From positions 33,558,575 through 33,622,574 of the forward strand of contig NC_062221.1 of assembly GCF_902686445.1 (NCBI RefSeq): DNA of 64,000 bases, written 5' to 3'. This document shows, one piece after another, positions 61,771 to 64,000 of the stretch. The DNA is from Sciurus carolinensis (Eukaryota; Chordata; Mammalia; Rodentia; Sciuridae). Below the pieces are notes generated by a model. The model ran no database searches. It saw only the letters and a list, made by a program, of their open reading frames with translations, and was not told where the DNA came from. The translations under genes and the position numbers were made by a program. Positions within the stretch are counted from its first letter, which is position 1. Each line of letters begins with the position of its first letter.

Positions 61771-64000
61771 ATGTCATATATTCACCATAAAAATATAATG
61801 CAGAGTAGTCTCACTAGCCTAACAATTATCTGTGTTTCACTTACTCATTCATGCTGACTCCTGAACTATGGCAACCACTGACCTTTGACTGTCTACAGAT
61901 TTGCCTTTTCCAGAAAGTTTTATTAAATTCTGTAGTAGATCTATTTCACAATGGCTACTTTCATCAAAGAAGTTGAGTGTTCTAAATTCTTTTATGTGAG
62001 AATGTTGACGGTTTGGGCATGTATGCCTCCCCACAAAAATGTTGTAGTTTATCCCTCACCCTCAAGATTGTATTTCCCCAGAAATATCTCATTCTCAAAA
62101 TAAGTCAAACTAGGCCACCAGCAATTCATCAGAATGACCATTTAAATGTTCCCTTAGTTTATTTTGCCTGGAATTTCCACCTTATGTTAGTTGTGATTCT
62201 CCATAGTCACCTGTCTCTTGTATTTTGAGGTGGCATTTTCCTACAGAATCTCAATTGACTGATGAGTACAAGGAAACCATTGATTTTCAACTTGTTCATC
62301 TTTTATCTTGTTGTTCCAATAGGAATGGTGACTTTCAAGCTTTAAAACATGGAAAATGAAAATAGAAGTCCAATCTTTACATTACAATCTCCCCAAAAGA
62401 AGTAAAAGATAGGAAAAATAGATGTAGATTACAATAATAGTGGTCCTTAGCCAGAAAATGTTGGAGTTAGTAGAGAGAGTGAATTTTGAAAGTGATACTG
62501 TAACTAGTAAAAGAAAATAATGATAACTAGTAGAAAATAGTGTATTAGAGAATAAAAGCAACAACCAGAACAGGTGTTCATACCATAACTTCTACAAGTA
62601 ATTGTACCAAGATTCACAAAGACATGCATAATATGGTAATGCATTTATGTAAGCAGATGGGCATTTTTGAAAACACAATGTGTAAGATCTTGAAATTTGG
62701 ACATTGAAACCAGCATTGAAAGATTAAATTATTCAATGTGGTGCAATATTCCCAATGATTTCACATTATACTGTGGAAGAATAGGTTTGTTTTTGGAATA
62801 TATTTATTAAATTAATGACATTATTTCCATTATGAATCACTTTAACTTAATTAACATTATTAAGCATACCCTATACAAGGGAGATAAGAAGGTATTGAGA
62901 AAATATCAAATAATTATTTAAAATAAATATAAAGTCTTGAAAAATTTCTCCTCTTTATTTTTTTCTTCATGAGTATTTGTCATGTAACTACTTATATTGT
63001 ACCAAAATGCTCACAGGTAAGTTGTACCTATACACATCACAAATAATTGTCTAAAGAGGCAAAAGCAAATTTACATAGTAAGAATTATGCTTAGGCAATA
63101 TAGAAATATAAAAATATGTGTATAAGCCTTTCAAACATGAATGAGGACAACTATTATGTTACTCTGATTTTGACTAGAAAATATGATATGATATATATGA
63201 AGACTAATTGTTCCAAGATCATCAACTTATTCCATATTTCCCCAAAGAAAAGTCTATATATATTTAAAAGATTAATTCAAATAGAAACATACTAAATTAT
63301 TATAAATAAAAAACAATAAAAATACTATTTTGTAAATTATGGCATGAATTCATCATATTTTTATAAACACAAGCTAGAACTCCATTAATGGCTCATTTAA
63401 ACTATATAAAACACAGTAATATATCCTGTTTAATTCTGGTGATTAACATTTACTTTTTTATTGTTAATTAGATTTCTATTAAGATGAAGGGGAATTTTCA
63501 AACACTTAAATGCTAAATGAACTGAAAACATTTGAGAATCACAAGTTACCAGAGGAAAATGATGCATTAAAGTTTAATAGACTAAGCAGGACAGTAACTA
63601 AAATCAAGAAAGAAAGACTAATAAGTTTGGGTACACTGAAATTAATATATATTAATTATGAAATTAATATACATATAAATTTTGAAATTAATATATATGG
63701 TAAGAGCAATAAACACATTTATGCCTACAATGTGGAATATTTTCAAGCTGATATTAACATGTGTTAAAATAAAAAAATATGTATTGAAAATTTATGGATC
63801 AACAAAATATAGAATACTCCAAAAAATAAGTAAATGCATAAAAGACATAGCATTTTATAAAAGAGCAAGAATGGTAAACAAATATAAAAAATGTATTCAG
63901 TTAAAAAATGGGAAAAACAGTGAAAAGAATTGTATGATGATCTTGTTTAGATCAGAATCCTTAGCAATGTATTCAATAGAAGACTAAATGAACCTGTAGA
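61771..64000. other. AT-rich stretch to the window end
   Basis: No gene recognised. At 63639-63700 the string gaaattaatata occurs three times in a small AT-rich cluster. 61990-62270 could be another worn MaLR-type LTR ('gcctccccacaaaaatgttg'), but the match is weak. Short frames at 63510 and 63682 are low-complexity AT-rich sequence. Confidence 0.45.

Overview
This window reads as intergenic or intronic DNA from a mammal, most likely a rodent of the squirrel family (Sciuridae). The evidence is a family of SINEs joining a 7SL-derived B1 half to a tRNA-derived ID half (B1-dID type), stand-alone ID elements, several age classes of a rodent-type L1, and old eutherian repeats (MER20, MER5 and L2 types). 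I find no convincing host protein-coding gene, no exon series, no rRNA or tRNA gene and no CRISPR array. Almost every long reading frame is a decayed L1 ORF1 or ORF2 piece or its antisense shadow. Repeat family names are recognised from memory of consensus features, not from a database search.

Layout: 1-436 is an ancient L1 ORF2 fragment, and a MER20-type DNA transposon fossil lies at 1646-1827. From about 2.2 to 17.9 kb lies one old plus-strand L1 that has been split repeatedly: a minus-strand L1 3' portion (3430-5890, with two SINEs in it), a near full-length plus-strand L1 (8008-15752) and a B1-dID SINE (16250-16464). The 8-15.7 kb L1 itself holds a minus-strand truncated L1 (9622-10658) and a solo LTR (14473-14936). 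From 18.0 to 31.0 kb lies an old minus-strand L1, interrupted by the youngest element of the window (a full-length L1, 18779-25411, with a perfect 12-bp target duplication) and by an inverted L1 (about 27602-28503). An LTR-like block and an L1 fragment follow (31.05-32.7 kb). After about 1.5 kb of unrecognised AT-rich DNA, another near full-length L1 (34206-40832) holds its own L1 and ID insertions. From 41 to 64 kb the DNA is mostly single-copy-looking and AT-rich, with scattered SINEs, L2 and MER5-type fossils, one inverted L1 insertion (49868-51112) and two solo LTRs (52156-52436 and 53185-53653).

The elements do not form a pathway; they record a history. Target-site duplications at most junctions let the order of insertion be read. 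The points most worth a second look are a tandem array of roughly 67-bp monomers in the 5' UTR of the youngest L1, absent from its older sister; the same in-frame amber codon in all three L1 copies that span one reverse-transcriptase position; TTAGGG-type G-rich tracts in some L1 3' ends; inversions of the twin-priming type; and three solo LTRs with 6-bp duplications, one of them with a CpG-decay mismatch.
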